NCBI GenBank assembly: GCA_964495145.1
Contig: CAZBUP010000001.1
Coordinates: 34,960 to 98,959, forward strand
Source of the DNA: UBA6120 sp964495145
GTDB lineage: Bacteria; Bacillota_I; Bacilli_A; RFN20; CAG-826
Reading direction: 5' to 3'
Length of the DNA stretch: 64,000 nt
A program made the translations under genes and the position numbers. The notes under the pieces are model-generated. The model saw only the letters and a program-made list of their open reading frames with translations, made no database searches and had not been told where the DNA came from. This document shows positions 17,324 to 25,709 of this stretch, piece after piece (position 1 is the first letter of the stretch; each line of letters begins with the position of its first letter).

Positions 17324-18636
17324 TGATGAATAGCCTCGCGCTTGAAACAAGAACGCGACCATTGAACGATAAGCCAATCGGACCTGGTCCCATCGTCTAT
17401 TGGATGAACCGCGACCAGCGCTTGTCCGACAATTGGGCGCTCTATTTTGCCGCCGATCTGGCTCATAAGACCCAACGTCGTTTACGAGTCGTTTTTGTGA
17501 TGTTCGAGCATTTTGGCTCATTGTCGTTTGACGAAAACGATCCAATCTACGTCAGGATGGGCCAAGGGTTGAACCACATGTTGGAAGAAGCCCGACGCCT
17601 CGGCATTGACCTGACGATTGAAAAGGGCGATCCCGTCGACGTGATCCCGGCCTTGATGAAGCAATGGAACGCCGGAGCCTTAATCGGTGATTATTCCCCT
17701 TTGAAACCGATCAGGCAAATCAAACAAACCGTCGAAGAAGCCATCTCCATGCGGTTTTGGGAAGTCGATGCCCACAATATCGTCCCAGTGTGGGTCACTT
17801 CCGACAAAGCCGAATGGGGAGCGTACACCATCAGGCCCAAAATCCATCGTCTTTTACCCGACTATCTTGAGCCGATTCCCGAAGTGTCTTTCAATCGAAC
17901 GGCCCACATCGACGTCGAAACGAGCCTTCAAGCCTGGCTCGCCCATTTACCGCCGCTCGTCACGCCAGAAGAGGCCATGTCCCGTTTCGTGGCGGAACGG
18001 CTCCCCGATTACCATTTCCGCAACAATCCCAACCTTGAGGTGACGTCGCGTCTATCAGCCTATTTGCATTTTGGGAATCTAAGCGCCAATCGTCTGGCGC
18101 TGGCAGTCAAGCAAAGCCCCCATCCCAGCGAGGAATTCCTCGAAGAAATGATCGTCCGGCGCGAATTAGCTGAAAATTACTGTCACTACAATCCCGACTA
18201 TGATGCGATTGAAGGATTTCCAGCGTGGGCCAAGCGAAACCTCGAAGCCCACCGCCAAGACCCGCGCCCTTATACGTATTCCCTTCCGGAACTTGAATTG
18301 GCTAAGACGCACGATCCGGCATGGAATGCCGCCCAAACGCAATTGGTCACGACCCATTACATGCATGGGTACATGCGCATGTATTGGGCTAAGAAAATCC
18401 TTGAATGGACCCCGACGATTGAAGAGGCATTCAAAATTTCACTTTATTTAAACGATAAATATCAACTGGACGGCCGCGATCCAAATGGCTACGCTGGCAT
18501 CGCCTGGGCACTAGGCGGGGTCCACGATCGCCCTTGGGGTGAACGCCCGGTCTTCGGGACCATCCGCTACATGAACATGGCGGGTCTCCGCCGGAAGTTC
18601 GGCCTTGACGAGTATTTGGCCCGTTGGCTCGGCTAA
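17323..18636 (+). CDS. phr: Deoxyribodipyrimidine photolyase, class II
   Basis: Photolyase repairs cyclobutane pyrimidine dimers with light, using FADH-. The 437-residue product has the Rossmann-like N-terminal domain (VYWMNRDQRLSDNWAL), which in class II enzymes binds an antenna, and the FAD domain with the class II signatures RRELAENYCHYNPDYD, THDPAWNAAQ, MHGYMRMYWAKKILEW, LNDKYQLDGRDPNGYAG and GGVHDRPWGER. I chose the ATG overlapping the upstream TGA; a GTG one codon earlier is in frame. It is distinct from class I (PhrB) enzymes. Confidence 0.95.
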   Translation: MMNSLALETRTRPLNDKPIGPGPIVYWMNRDQRLSDNWALYFAADLAHKTQRRLRVVFVMFEHFGSLSFDENDPIYVRMGQGLNHMLEEARRLGIDLTIEKGDPVDVIPALMKQWNAGALIGDYSPLKPIRQIKQTVEEAISMRFWEVDAHNIVPVWVTSDKAEWGAYTIRPKIHRLLPDYLEPIPEVSFNRTAHIDVETSLQAWLAHLPPLVTPEEAMSRFVAERLPDYHFRNNPNLEVTSRLSAYLHFGNLSANRLALAVKQSPHPSEEFLEEMIVRRELAENYCHYNPDYDAIEGFPAWAKRNLEAHRQDPRPYTYSLPELELAKTHDPAWNAAQTQLVTTHYMHGYMRMYWAKKILEWTPTIEEAFKISLYLNDKYQLDGRDPNGYAGIAWALGGVHDRPWGERPVFGTIRYMNMAGLRRKFGLDEYLARWLG

Positions 18637-18664
18637 TCGGCTTACGGCAATATTTTTGATCCGA

Positions 18665-18694
18665 TTGAAAGCAAAATCGGCATAATGTGATAAA
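18665..18694 (+). promoter_or_regulatory. Possible cysS promoter
   Basis: TTGAAA (18665-18670) and GATAAA (18689-18694) are 18 bases apart upstream of cysS. The match is only fair, and TATAAC at 18699-18704 is another -10 candidate. Confidence 0.35.
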
Positions 18695-18718
18695 GTAATA
18701 TAACAATTGAGGTTACGG

Positions 18719-20056
18719 ATGGAAATTCGCCTATTCAACAGCTGGTCCGACCAAATCGAAGTATTCAAGCCGATCAAACCGGGACAGGTCAGCCTCTATG
18801 TGTGCGGGCCGACCGTTTACGATTTCGTCCACATTGGGAACATGCGCCCGGTGGTTGTCTTTGACGTGCTTCGTCGCCTGTTTGAATATCTGGGTTATCA
18901 AGTGACCTACGTCAGCAACTTCACCGACATTGACGACAAAATCATCGCCAAGGCCTTTTCCGAGCACAAAAGCGAAAGAGAAGTAGCCGATTTCTTTATT
19001 AAAGCTTATCAAGACAACGTCATCGGCATCAATTCTAAACTCCCGACGGTGACCCCGCGGGTAACCGATTTCGTCGCCGATATCATCCGTTACATCGAGG
19101 GTTTGGTCCAAAAAGGCGCCGCTTACGTCGTCGATGGCGAAGTGTTCTTCCAAGTGGCCTCGGTTCCCGATTATGGCCATTTGTCCCACATGAAGACCGA
19201 CGATTTAATCGTTGGGGCCCGGGTCGAAGAATCTGGCAAAAAACAATCGCCACTGGATTTCTTCCTTTGGAAGAAAACCGAACAAGGCTTGACTTTCGAT
19301 AGTCCTTGGGGAAAAGGAAGACCGGGATGGCATACCGAATGCGCCGTCATGATCGACGCCATTTTCCATGAAAAAGTCATCGACATCCACGGGGGCGGAT
19401 TCGATTTGAAATTCCCGCATCACGATAACGAAATCGCTCAGAGCATGGCGCAAAACGGCACCCGTTTGGCCAACATTTGGATGCATAACGGCTTCATCAA
19501 TTTGAATGATGACAAAATGTCAAAATCGACCGGCAATTTCATGACGGCCAAAGACGCTTTGGCAGCGATTGGGGGGCCGGCTCTCCGCTTGATGCTTTTG
19601 TCGACCCATTACCGCCTGCCGGTCAATTTCAACCAATCGTTCCTAGAAACGGCCCGCACCGAGGTCAACAAGATGACCTTGGCCATCAAGCAGTTGGCCG
19701 TCGCTTTGCAACTGGCCGGATACGACATCGAAACCGCTTATCCGCCGCGGATGGACGACTTCATCAAAGCGTTGGCGGACGATTTGAATACCAGCAATGC
19801 CTTAACTTCAGTTTATGACCTGATCAAATTAAGCAATCGGTCATTACGTGAAAACCCGCTCGATTATGGGCGAATCGGCTCCTATTTCTTTACTTTAAAG
19901 ACAATGTTCCATATACTTGGACTAGATATTAATTACCCGCGGCTAACCGAAGACGATCGCTCGCTGTTCGAGCGTTACCAAGCAAAGAAAGCCGCCCGGG
20001 ATTATCAAGGTTCCGATGCCTTGCGCACTGAACTGATACGGAGAAACATTTTATAG
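18719..20056 (+). CDS. cysS: Cysteine--tRNA ligase
   Basis: CysRS charges tRNA-Cys. The 445-residue class I enzyme has the first zinc Cys in VCGPTVYD, the HIGH-like HIGN, further zinc ligands in WHTECAVM and FPHHDNEIAQS, and the KMSKS loop (DDKMSKSTGNF). I chose the ATG at 18719, preceded by GAGG, although the frame opens slightly upstream. Length is a little below the usual 460. In Bacillus the next gene is the mini-RNase III gene; here an MgtC-like gene follows after 16 bases. Confidence 0.97.
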   Translation: MEIRLFNSWSDQIEVFKPIKPGQVSLYVCGPTVYDFVHIGNMRPVVVFDVLRRLFEYLGYQVTYVSNFTDIDDKIIAKAFSEHKSEREVADFFIKAYQDNVIGINSKLPTVTPRVTDFVADIIRYIEGLVQKGAAYVVDGEVFFQVASVPDYGHLSHMKTDDLIVGARVEESGKKQSPLDFFLWKKTEQGLTFDSPWGKGRPGWHTECAVMIDAIFHEKVIDIHGGGFDLKFPHHDNEIAQSMAQNGTRLANIWMHNGFINLNDDKMSKSTGNFMTAKDALAAIGGPALRLMLLSTHYRLPVNFNQSFLETARTEVNKMTLAIKQLAVALQLAGYDIETAYPPRMDDFIKALADDLNTSNALTSVYDLIKLSNRSLRENPLDYGRIGSYFFTLKTMFHILGLDINYPRLTEDDRSLFERYQAKKAARDYQGSDALRTELIRRNIL

Positions 20057-20072
20057 GAAGGGATGAGTTTTT

Positions 20073-20974
20073 ATGATCTTTTTCGCACCACCTATGTTGA
20101 CGAGCACCATCGACCAATATCTGATAGACTGGCTGAANNNNNNNNNNNNNNNNNNNNNNNNNNNNNNNNNNNNNNNNNNNNNNNNNNNNNNNNNNNNNNN
20201 NNNNNNNNNNNNNNNNNNNNNNNNNNNNNNNNNNNNNTCGCACCACCTATGTTGACGAGCACCATCGACCAATATCTGATAGACTGGCTGAACGGCTTGG
20301 GCGCATTTGGAAACATCCTTTTAATCATTTTATCGTTGCTTCTGGCGGCGATTTTCTCGGGCGCCATCGGTTATGAACGCGAATATCACGGCCATTCGGC
20401 CGGATTGCGGACCCACATCCTCGTCGGGGTCGGTTCCGCCCTGGTCATGATCATCTCGATCTATGGATTTGGAACCGGATATCCCAATCGCGACCCAGCC
20501 CGCTTAGCCGCCCAAGTCGTCAGCGGCATCGGTTTCATCGGTGCCGGCACCATCATTCAAACGGGCACCGACATCAAGGGTTTGACGACGGCCACCACTT
20601 TGTGGTTGACGATGGCCATCGGCTTGGCATCTGGAGCCGGTCGTTTCGTCATCGCCATCGTGACGACGGTCATTGCCTTGATTACCTTGATCATTCTGCG
20701 CAAAGTCGAGCATTACGCTTCACGTAAGTCTCCGAAAATCACGTTAGTGGTCCCGACGGAAACCCCTGTCTTGAAGCAAATTCATTTCGTGGCGTCGCGT
20801 TTGGGCGTTTCAGTCAAAGATTTCCAATCGCAAATCGTCAACGTCGGAGGCCAAATCTTCCTGCGCGTCTCCTTGCGCATCGCCTACATGTCCACGGCCA
20901 CCTCGGCTGCTTTGGTCGAGGAACTCAAAAACGCCATCAATCCGATCGAAATCCGCATTTCGACCGAATATTAG
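20073..20974 (+). CDS. MgtC/SapB-family membrane protein, interrupted by an assembly gap
   Basis: The gene starts with ATG at 20073 (MIFFAPPMLTSTIDQYLIDWL), behind AGGGATGAG, then runs into 100 N. After the gap the same 55 bases repeat and the frame continues. If the repeat is collapsed and the N removed, one intact 248-residue frame results. The protein has about four or five membrane segments and the family motifs GAIGYEREYHGHSAGLRTHILVGVG (in parts), DPARLAAQVVSGIGFIGAGTII and GLTTATTLWLTMAIG. A C-terminal soluble ACT-like domain (about 165-248) follows. MgtC proteins aid growth at low Mg2+ or inhibit F-type ATPase; the exact role here is unknown. Confidence 0.85.
20083..20292. other. Scaffold gap with a duplicated 55-base flank
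   Basis: Bases 20138-20237 are 100 N. The 55 bases before the gap (20083-20137) are repeated exactly after it (20238-20292). This is the pattern of two contigs that overlap but were scaffolded with a fixed-size gap. The real sequence is probably contiguous, with one copy and no N. Confidence 0.9.
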
Positions 20975-21017
20975 AAGTTAACTGGGATTAATTGGCTCCA
21001 TATTTGAAATTCGCCCC

Positions 21018-21746
21018 ATGGGAAACCTGACACAATACATATACGGTCGTAACGCCGTTCTCGAATCGCTGGAAACCGGTCGGGTCCTCAAGGTCTTTTT
21101 GGCGCCATCCTTCTCGGACACCGAACTCATCGCCCGCTTGACGAAACAAGGCGTTACCATCGAACGGAAGGAAAACGATTGGATGACCGCCTTGGTCGGT
21201 CCGCGCCACCAAGGAATCGTCGCTTTGATCAAGGCGTATGATTTCATGCCGATCGAAGCGCTCGTCAAGGAAGCCGACCGGGCCGTCTATCCGCTCCTGG
21301 TGATTTTGGATTCGATTCAAGATCCTCATAATTTCGGGGCCATCATCCGCAACGCCGACGCCTTTGGAGCCCAGGGCGTCATCGTCAAGAAAGACCGACA
21401 AGTCGGCCTGACCAGCGTCGTTGCCAAAGTTTCGGCCGGGGCGATTGAACATGTCCCCGTTTCCCAAGTGACGAATCTCTCTCAGTTGATTAAGCAACTG
21501 AAAGACGCTGGTTACTGGATCGTCAGTTCGGCTTTGCAAGACGCCATTGATTATCGAAACTTCGATTATCGCCGCAAAATCGCCCTCATTATCGGCTCCG
21601 AAGGCGCGGGCATTGCCAATTTGGTGCTTCGCAATAGCGATGTCGTCGTCAAGATTCCAATGGCTGGCAAAATCAATTCCATCAATGCCTCGGCGGCCAC
21701 GGCCGTATTATTGGCCCAAATCCAATCCCAACGTTTTCCTCTTTAG
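21018..21746 (+). CDS. rlmB: 23S rRNA (guanosine-2'-O-)-methyltransferase RlmB / TrmH family
   Basis: This SPOUT methyltransferase, in the YacO/RlmB position of Bacilli, methylates a ribose in 23S rRNA, by family G2251. The 242-residue product has an N-terminal substrate-binding domain (YIYGRNAVLESL) and the knotted catalytic domain: motif 1 DPHNFGAIIRNADAFGA (Asn and Arg), motif 2 LIIGSEGAGI, and motif 3 IPMAGKINSINASAATAV. There is no clear SD before the ATG. It lies between the MgtC-like gene and the sigma-like gene. Confidence 0.92.
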   Translation: MGNLTQYIYGRNAVLESLETGRVLKVFLAPSFSDTELIARLTKQGVTIERKENDWMTALVGPRHQGIVALIKAYDFMPIEALVKEADRAVYPLLVILDSIQDPHNFGAIIRNADAFGAQGVIVKKDRQVGLTSVVAKVSAGAIEHVPVSQVTNLSQLIKQLKDAGYWIVSSALQDAIDYRNFDYRRKIALIIGSEGAGIANLVLRNSDVVVKIPMAGKINSINASAATAVLLAQIQSQRFPL

Positions 21747-21755
21747 GAGGAATCC

Positions 21756-22352
21756 ATGTCTTACGACGATGTCAGCGATGATGAATTAGTTTTTTTGGCG
21801 CGCCAGCGCCATCATGACGCCGAACGCGTTTTGCTCGAGCGGATGCGCCCCAAACAAGACCGGATGATTTTCCGGCTGTTGAAAGACAACCGCTACAGCG
21901 GACTCGAACCCGGCGATCTCAAGACGATCGCCATCCAATCCTTGTATCACGCCATCGATTCCTACGATGGGCGCAAAGCCGTCTTCGATGCTTATTACCA
22001 CCTGCTCCTGGAACGAGATCTCGTCAATGAAATCAAAAAATTCAATACCTTCAATCAGACGCTTTTAAACACGGCTCTCTCGTTTGACGAGCCCTTGAGC
22101 GAAGGCGGGACGCTCTATGATGTGGTCGGTTATGAAGACACCGCCATCGGCGCCGTCAATTCGGGACATATCCTGGCGTTGGCCGAAGATGTCCAGTCGG
22201 GATTGACGCCGCTTGAAAAGGCCATCATCGCCTATCGGATGCTTGGGTATTCCTTCAGCGAGATCGGCCGCATTTACAAGAAGAGTTATCGCCAGATTTC
22301 CCGCATCGTTGAAAACATCAACCAAGCCCATGCTGGAAAGTTTCAAGAGTAA
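21756..22352 (+). CDS. Sigma-70 family-like protein in the SigH position
   Basis: This 198-residue protein occupies the place of sigH between rlmB and rpmG. It has an N-terminal region 2-like helical part (DDELVFLARQRHHDAERVLLERM, in parts, and GDLKTIAIQSLYHAIDSYDG) and a C-terminal region 4-like helix-turn-helix (GYSFSEIGRIYKKSYRQISR). Similarity to SigH (218 residues in Bacillus) is weak and the DNA-contact residues differ. It may be a diverged alternative sigma factor or a remnant regulator. AGGAGG precedes the start. Confidence 0.65.
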   Translation: MSYDDVSDDELVFLARQRHHDAERVLLERMRPKQDRMIFRLLKDNRYSGLEPGDLKTIAIQSLYHAIDSYDGRKAVFDAYYHLLLERDLVNEIKKFNTFNQTLLNTALSFDEPLSEGGTLYDVVGYEDTAIGAVNSGHILALAEDVQSGLTPLEKAIIAYRMLGYSFSEIGRIYKKSYRQISRIVENINQAHAGKFQE

Positions 22353-22374
22353 TTGCCGCTAAATGATAAATCAT

Positions 22375-22403
22375 TTGACTTGACCGGTCAGTCATGGTAT
22401 ATT
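22375..22403 (+). promoter_or_regulatory. Promoter of rpmG-secE-nusG
   Basis: TTGACT (22375-22380) and TATATT (22398-22403) are separated by 17 bases. The extended blocks TTGACTTGACC and GGTATATTTTT match the rpsJ promoter base for base with the same 10-base centre length but a different centre. Confidence 0.8.
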
Positions 22404-22441
22404 TTTTTACGCTAAAATGATTAAATATTATGGTATGAATT

Positions 22442-22591
22442 ATGCGTGAAAAAATCATTTTAATTTGCTCGGAGTGTTTGGCTCGCAACTACGAGACGAC
22501 CAAACGCGTCGGTGCTTCCGGAGTGCGGTTCGAAATCAAAAAATATTGTCCGCGCTGCAACAAGGTCACCGTTCACAAAGAAAGCCGGTAG
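22442..22591 (+). CDS. rpmG: 50S ribosomal protein L33, zinc form
   Basis: The 49-residue product MREKIILICSECLARNYETT... has the zinc ribbon pairs CSEC and CPRC of C+ type L33. No Shine-Dalgarno sequence is evident before the ATG, about 32 bases after the predicted transcription start. It leads the secE-nusG operon, as in Bacillus. Confidence 0.94.
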   Translation: MREKIILICSECLARNYETTKRVGASGVRFEIKKYCPRCNKVTVHKESR

Positions 22592-22602
22592 GAGGTCCCT
22601 TC

Positions 22603-22800
22603 ATGAACATCAAGAAATATTCCGCCGAAGTCGTGCGCGAAAGCAAACGCGTCCGTTGGCCGAAACGAGAAGTCTTGGTCCCCTCGATCATCGTCGTGGT
22701 TTCAATCGCCGTTTTCGCCGCCTTGGTATTGAGTCTCGAAGACCTGCTCGTCGGCGAATTGTTGAAGCAGCTTCGCAACGCCTTCGAGTCTTTGAGGTAA
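22603..22800 (+). CDS. secE: Preprotein translocase subunit SecE
   Basis: SecE clamps SecY in the translocon. The 65-residue product has the short amphipathic helix ESKRVRWPKREVLVPS, with the typical RVRWPKRE motif, and a single membrane segment IIVVVSIAVFAALVLSL, the minimal Gram-positive form. I chose the ATG at 22603 behind AGGAGGT; the longer open frame upstream overlaps rpmG and is not real. nusG starts 4 bases after the stop. Confidence 0.95.
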   Translation: MNIKKYSAEVVRESKRVRWPKREVLVPSIIVVVSIAVFAALVLSLEDLLVGELLKQLRNAFESLR

Positions 22801-22804
22801 TCAA

Positions 22805-23365
22805 ATGATGACCAATGACATGTTAGTCGAAAAACAATGGTATATCGTCAGCACGTATTCAAGTCATGAGAACAAGGTGGCCGAGAATCTCCGGCGCCGC
22901 ATCGATTCCATGAACTTGAAGGATTTCGTGTCTCGGATTCTCGTCGTCGAACAAGAAGAGCAAGTCTTCAAGGATGGCGTCCCGACCGGAAAAACCAAGA
23001 TGAAGAATTCCTATCCCGGCTACGTTTTCATCGAAATGATCATGACCGACGAATCGTGGTACATGGTTCGTAACACCCCGGGAGTCACCGGTTTCGTCGG
23101 ATCGTCCGGCGGCGGCACCAAGCCGATCCCGGTCCCGCCCGAGCAAATGGAACCGATCCTGAAGCGGATGGGCATGGTCGATCAAGGCATGTACGACCGT
23201 TACAACGTCGGCGACTTGATCAAAGTCATCCACGGCCCGCTCGAAGGGACCGAGGGCACAATTCAAGCCATCGACAAGGAAACCGGCGTCGTCAAAGTGG
23301 AAACCGTCTTCTTCGGAAGGGCGACCTCGGTTGAAGTCGACTTCGGGGAAATCGAAAAAATCTAA
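22805..23365 (+). CDS. nusG: Transcription termination/antitermination protein NusG
   Basis: NusG couples RNA polymerase to Rho, the ribosome or pausing signals. The 186-residue product has the NGN domain (QWYIVSTYSSHENKVAENL, KNSYPGYVFIEMIM, WYMVRNTPGVTGFVG) and a C-terminal KOW domain (VGDLIKVIHGPLEGTEGTI). Length is standard. It ends the operon in front of a bidirectional terminator. Confidence 0.97.
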   Translation: MMTNDMLVEKQWYIVSTYSSHENKVAENLRRRIDSMNLKDFVSRILVVEQEEQVFKDGVPTGKTKMKNSYPGYVFIEMIMTDESWYMVRNTPGVTGFVGSSGGGTKPIPVPPEQMEPILKRMGMVDQGMYDRYNVGDLIKVIHGPLEGTEGTIQAIDKETGVVKVETVFFGRATSVEVDFGEIEKI

Positions 23366-23372
23366 TCAAATC

Positions 23373-23396
23373 AAAAGGCCGGTCGCCCGGCCTTTT
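23373..23396 (+). terminator. Bidirectional terminator between nusG and ktrA
   Basis: AAAAGGCCGG-TCGC-CCGGCCTTTT is a perfect 10-base-pair hairpin with A and T runs on both sides. It can terminate nusG on the plus strand and the ktrBA operon on the minus strand. Confidence 0.88.
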
Positions 23397-23403
23397 CGTT
23401 TGC

Positions 23404-24069
23404 CTATTCTTCGCCTTGGAGGAAATTTCCAAACGCCCGGAGCTCCCGTCGTTTGCCGACGACGAAGACGCTGTCGCCCGGTTCGATCAAATCGGAAGCC
23501 CGCGGTATTGAGGTCACGAGGTTTTTCGTCAACAAAATCAGGTTGACGTTGTATTTGTTGCGCGGATCCATGGCCAAGATCGCTTGGGGAACGAAAGTGG
23601 CGCCCACCGTGATTTTGACGACCGAAAAGTTGTCACCCAGCGCATAGTAATCGAGGAAATCCTCGTCATCGAGCCGATTGGCCAGGCCGTGGCCGGCCAG
23701 ACGTTGCGGCATGATGATTTCGGTCGCCCCGAGTTTTTTGATGATGGGAACGTAATAATCGTCGTCGACCCGGACGACGATGTGGGGAATGTTCATATTC
23801 GACAGGATGACCGTCGTCAAAATCGAGGCTTGAATGTTGTCCCCGAAGGCGACGATGGCGTGGGTGACGTGGTGGACATCCAACTCCCGAAGGGCTTTTT
23901 CGTCGGTGGCGTCGGCGATGAAAGCCGTCGGCACGTGCAATCCGGCCTTGCGGACGCTGGCTTCGTCGCGGTCGAGGGCGATGACGTCGGCCCCGATGGC
24001 GGCCAGCTCGCTGACGATGGCGAGGCCGAATTGGCCCAGGCCGATGACGGCGAATGATTTTTTACTCAT
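23404..24069 (-). CDS. ktrA: Potassium uptake regulatory subunit, KtrA/TrkA family
   Basis: The 221-residue cytoplasmic RCK protein gates a K+ channel-like transporter in response to nucleotides. It has an N-terminal Rossmann fold (VIGLGQFGLAIVSEL, GxGxxG, then VIALDRDE) and a C-terminal RCK_C domain (about 135-221; IPRASDLIEPGDSVFVVG). It lies 14 bases after its membrane partner on the minus strand and should be co-transcribed with it. Confidence 0.93.
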   Translation of the reverse strand: MSKKSFAVIGLGQFGLAIVSELAAIGADVIALDRDEASVRKAGLHVPTAFIADATDEKALRELDVHHVTHAIVAFGDNIQASILTTVILSNMNIPHIVVRVDDDYYVPIIKKLGATEIIMPQRLAGHGLANRLDDEDFLDYYALGDNFSVVKITVGATFVPQAILAMDPRNKYNVNLILLTKNLVTSIPRASDLIEPGDSVFVVGKRRELRAFGNFLQGEE

Positions 24070-24083
24070 GGTAATGTTTCTCC

Positions 24084-25427
24084 TTATCCGATTGGAATCG
24101 TGGCTTCGATATGGCTGTAATGGGTAGTTTCGGCTTGGTTCATCGATTCGGACACGATCGAGAACAGCGTCATCGGGCCGGTGCGGCCCAGCAGCATCAA
24201 CAACGTCAAGATTATTTTACTCCCATCGGCCAAATATGGGGTAACCCCTTGGCTCAAGCCGACGGTGCCGAAAGCCGAGAAAGCTTCGAACATGAAAGCG
24301 CTGGCGTCGAAGGAACCCGGCGGGTAGCTGACGTTGCCGGATTCAATTCGCTCCATGGCGATGATCGAGGCGAAAATCAAAACGGCGGCGATGAAGGTCA
24401 AGGACATGGCCTTAATGACGGTCGTGTTCGAAAACGAGCGCTTGAAGGCATGGACTTTCTTGCCGCGGATGAAAGAAACGATGGCTACCACGATGACGAA
24501 GATGGTGGTCGTCTTGATGCCGCCGCCGGTCGATATCGGACTGGCGCCGATGAACATCAAGATCATGAGGAACAAGCGCCCGGCCAAGGAAATCCGATTC
24601 ATGTCGATAGTCGAGAAACCGGCCGTGCGCGCGGTGACGCTGTGGAACAAGGCTTGAAGCCACGTCAAATCGTTGCCTTGGTTCATTTCAGTGAACATCA
24701 AGGTCAGCATGCCGAACGGAATCAAGATGCCGGTCATCGTCAATACGACTTTGGTGTATGCCGACCAAGTGCGGGCCGGCCGCCGCGACAATAAATCGAT
24801 CCAAACCAGGAATCCGATTCCACCGGAAATCACTAACACGATGGTTGTCACGTTGATGACGACATCCGAAGCGTAGGTTTGGAGACTGGTGCTGCCCAAA
24901 AGATCGAATCCGGCGTTGTTGAAGGCGGATACCGAGAGGAAGACCGATTGGAAAAGACCTTCCCAAAGGCCAAAGCGAGGCACCATCACGAACAGGTAGG
25001 GAATGACTCCCAGGCCTTCGATGATCAAGGTGATGAAGATGACTTTGCGAACGAAGTTGATGACGCCTTTCATCGAGGACAAATTCAAGGCTTCTTTGAT
25101 GATGTAGCGATCGATGATGCCGATGCGCCGGCCCGACAAGGTGACGACGAACGTGAAGACGGTGATAAAGCCAAGACCGCCAATCGAAATTAAGACCAAG
25201 AGGGTGATTTGGCCGAACAAGGTCAGTTCTTGAACTAAGCTAGCATAGGGCGACAAGCCAGTCACGCACACGGCCGACGCCGATAGGAATAAGGAATTGA
25301 CGAAGTTGCCCCATTGGCCGTCCCGATGCGAGAAGGGCAAGGCGAAAAGGGCGGTGCCGAGGAAGACCAAGGCCACAAAACTCAAGAAGACGAGTAGGTA
25401 AGGGGATATTTTATTTTTACTGAGCAA
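24084..25427 (-). CDS. ktrB: Potassium uptake membrane subunit, KtrB/TrkH family
   Basis: The ion-conducting subunit has four pore-loop units. Filter-like segments are visible: SAVCVTGLSPYAS, SAFNNAGFDLLG, VTARTAGFSTIDMN and SAFGTVGLSQGV. The product is 447 residues from TTG at 25427 (LSKNKISPYLL), which has AGAGGT 7 bases upstream. The ATG at 25463 would add 12 unusual residues, but the predicted transcription start falls at or beside it, so I prefer the TTG. The pair stands inverted between nusG and rplK, which are neighbours in Bacillus. Confidence 0.9.
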   Translation of the reverse strand: MLSKNKISPYLLVFLSFVALVFLGTALFALPFSHRDGQWGNFVNSLFLSASAVCVTGLSPYASLVQELTLFGQITLLVLISIGGLGFITVFTFVVTLSGRRIGIIDRYIIKEALNLSSMKGVINFVRKVIFITLIIEGLGVIPYLFVMVPRFGLWEGLFQSVFLSVSAFNNAGFDLLGSTSLQTYASDVVINVTTIVLVISGGIGFLVWIDLLSRRPARTWSAYTKVVLTMTGILIPFGMLTLMFTEMNQGNDLTWLQALFHSVTARTAGFSTIDMNRISLAGRLFLMILMFIGASPISTGGGIKTTTIFVIVVAIVSFIRGKKVHAFKRSFSNTTVIKAMSLTFIAAVLIFASIIAMERIESGNVSYPPGSFDASAFMFEAFSAFGTVGLSQGVTPYLADGSKIILTLLMLLGRTGPMTLFSIVSESMNQAETTHYSHIEATIPIG

Positions 25428-25469
25428 AACAAAGACCTCTGGTTCGCGCGGTTCGCAAACCATGTCAAG

Positions 25470-25498
25470 ATTATATTACTAATAGGAGCCGATGTCTA
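25470..25498 (-). promoter_or_regulatory. Promoter of ktrB-ktrA (minus strand)
   Basis: On the minus strand TAGACA (25498-25493) and TATAAT (25475-25470) are 17 bases apart. Initiation would fall about at 25463, which supports the downstream TTG start of ktrB. Confidence 0.7.
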
Positions 25499-25563
25499 TC
25501 GACCATTATCGGGACGATTTTGGCCCAATTGGCGATTCCCATAAAATTAATGGCAAATTTTCC

Positions 25564-25591
25564 TTGCTATAAAAAATATACATAGTATAAT
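25564..25591 (+). promoter_or_regulatory. Promoter of rplK-rplA
   Basis: TTGCTA (25564-25569) and TATAAT (25586-25591) are 16 bases apart. A leader of about 110 bases follows, with an L1-binding mimic. Confidence 0.72.
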
Positions 25592-25642
25592 ACTTAACGC
25601 ATAGGTTCATCTCGGGAGACCGAATTCGGACTGGTGCCAAAG

Positions 25643-25674
25643 CGTGGAAGGACGTGATTCGTCCATTGACCACA
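25643..25674 (+). promoter_or_regulatory. L1-binding leader upstream of rplK
   Basis: GTGG (25644-25647) pairs with CCAC (25670-25673) and GGAC (25650-25653) with GTCC (25661-25664), leaving an asymmetric internal loop. This copies the 23S rRNA binding site of L1, which represses its own L11-L1 operon. A second copy lies before rplA. Confidence 0.7.
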
Positions 25675-25709
25675 GCACGGACTCAACACATTAACAGGAG
25701 GTGTGTCGC

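Noticed and set aside
20083..20292. A true 55-base direct repeat
   Set aside because: It sits exactly on both sides of a 100-N gap, and collapsing it restores the gene, so it is an assembly artefact.
22465..22602. N-terminal extension of SecE
   Set aside because: The frame overlaps rpmG; the ATG at 22603 has a perfect SD and gives the usual SecE length.
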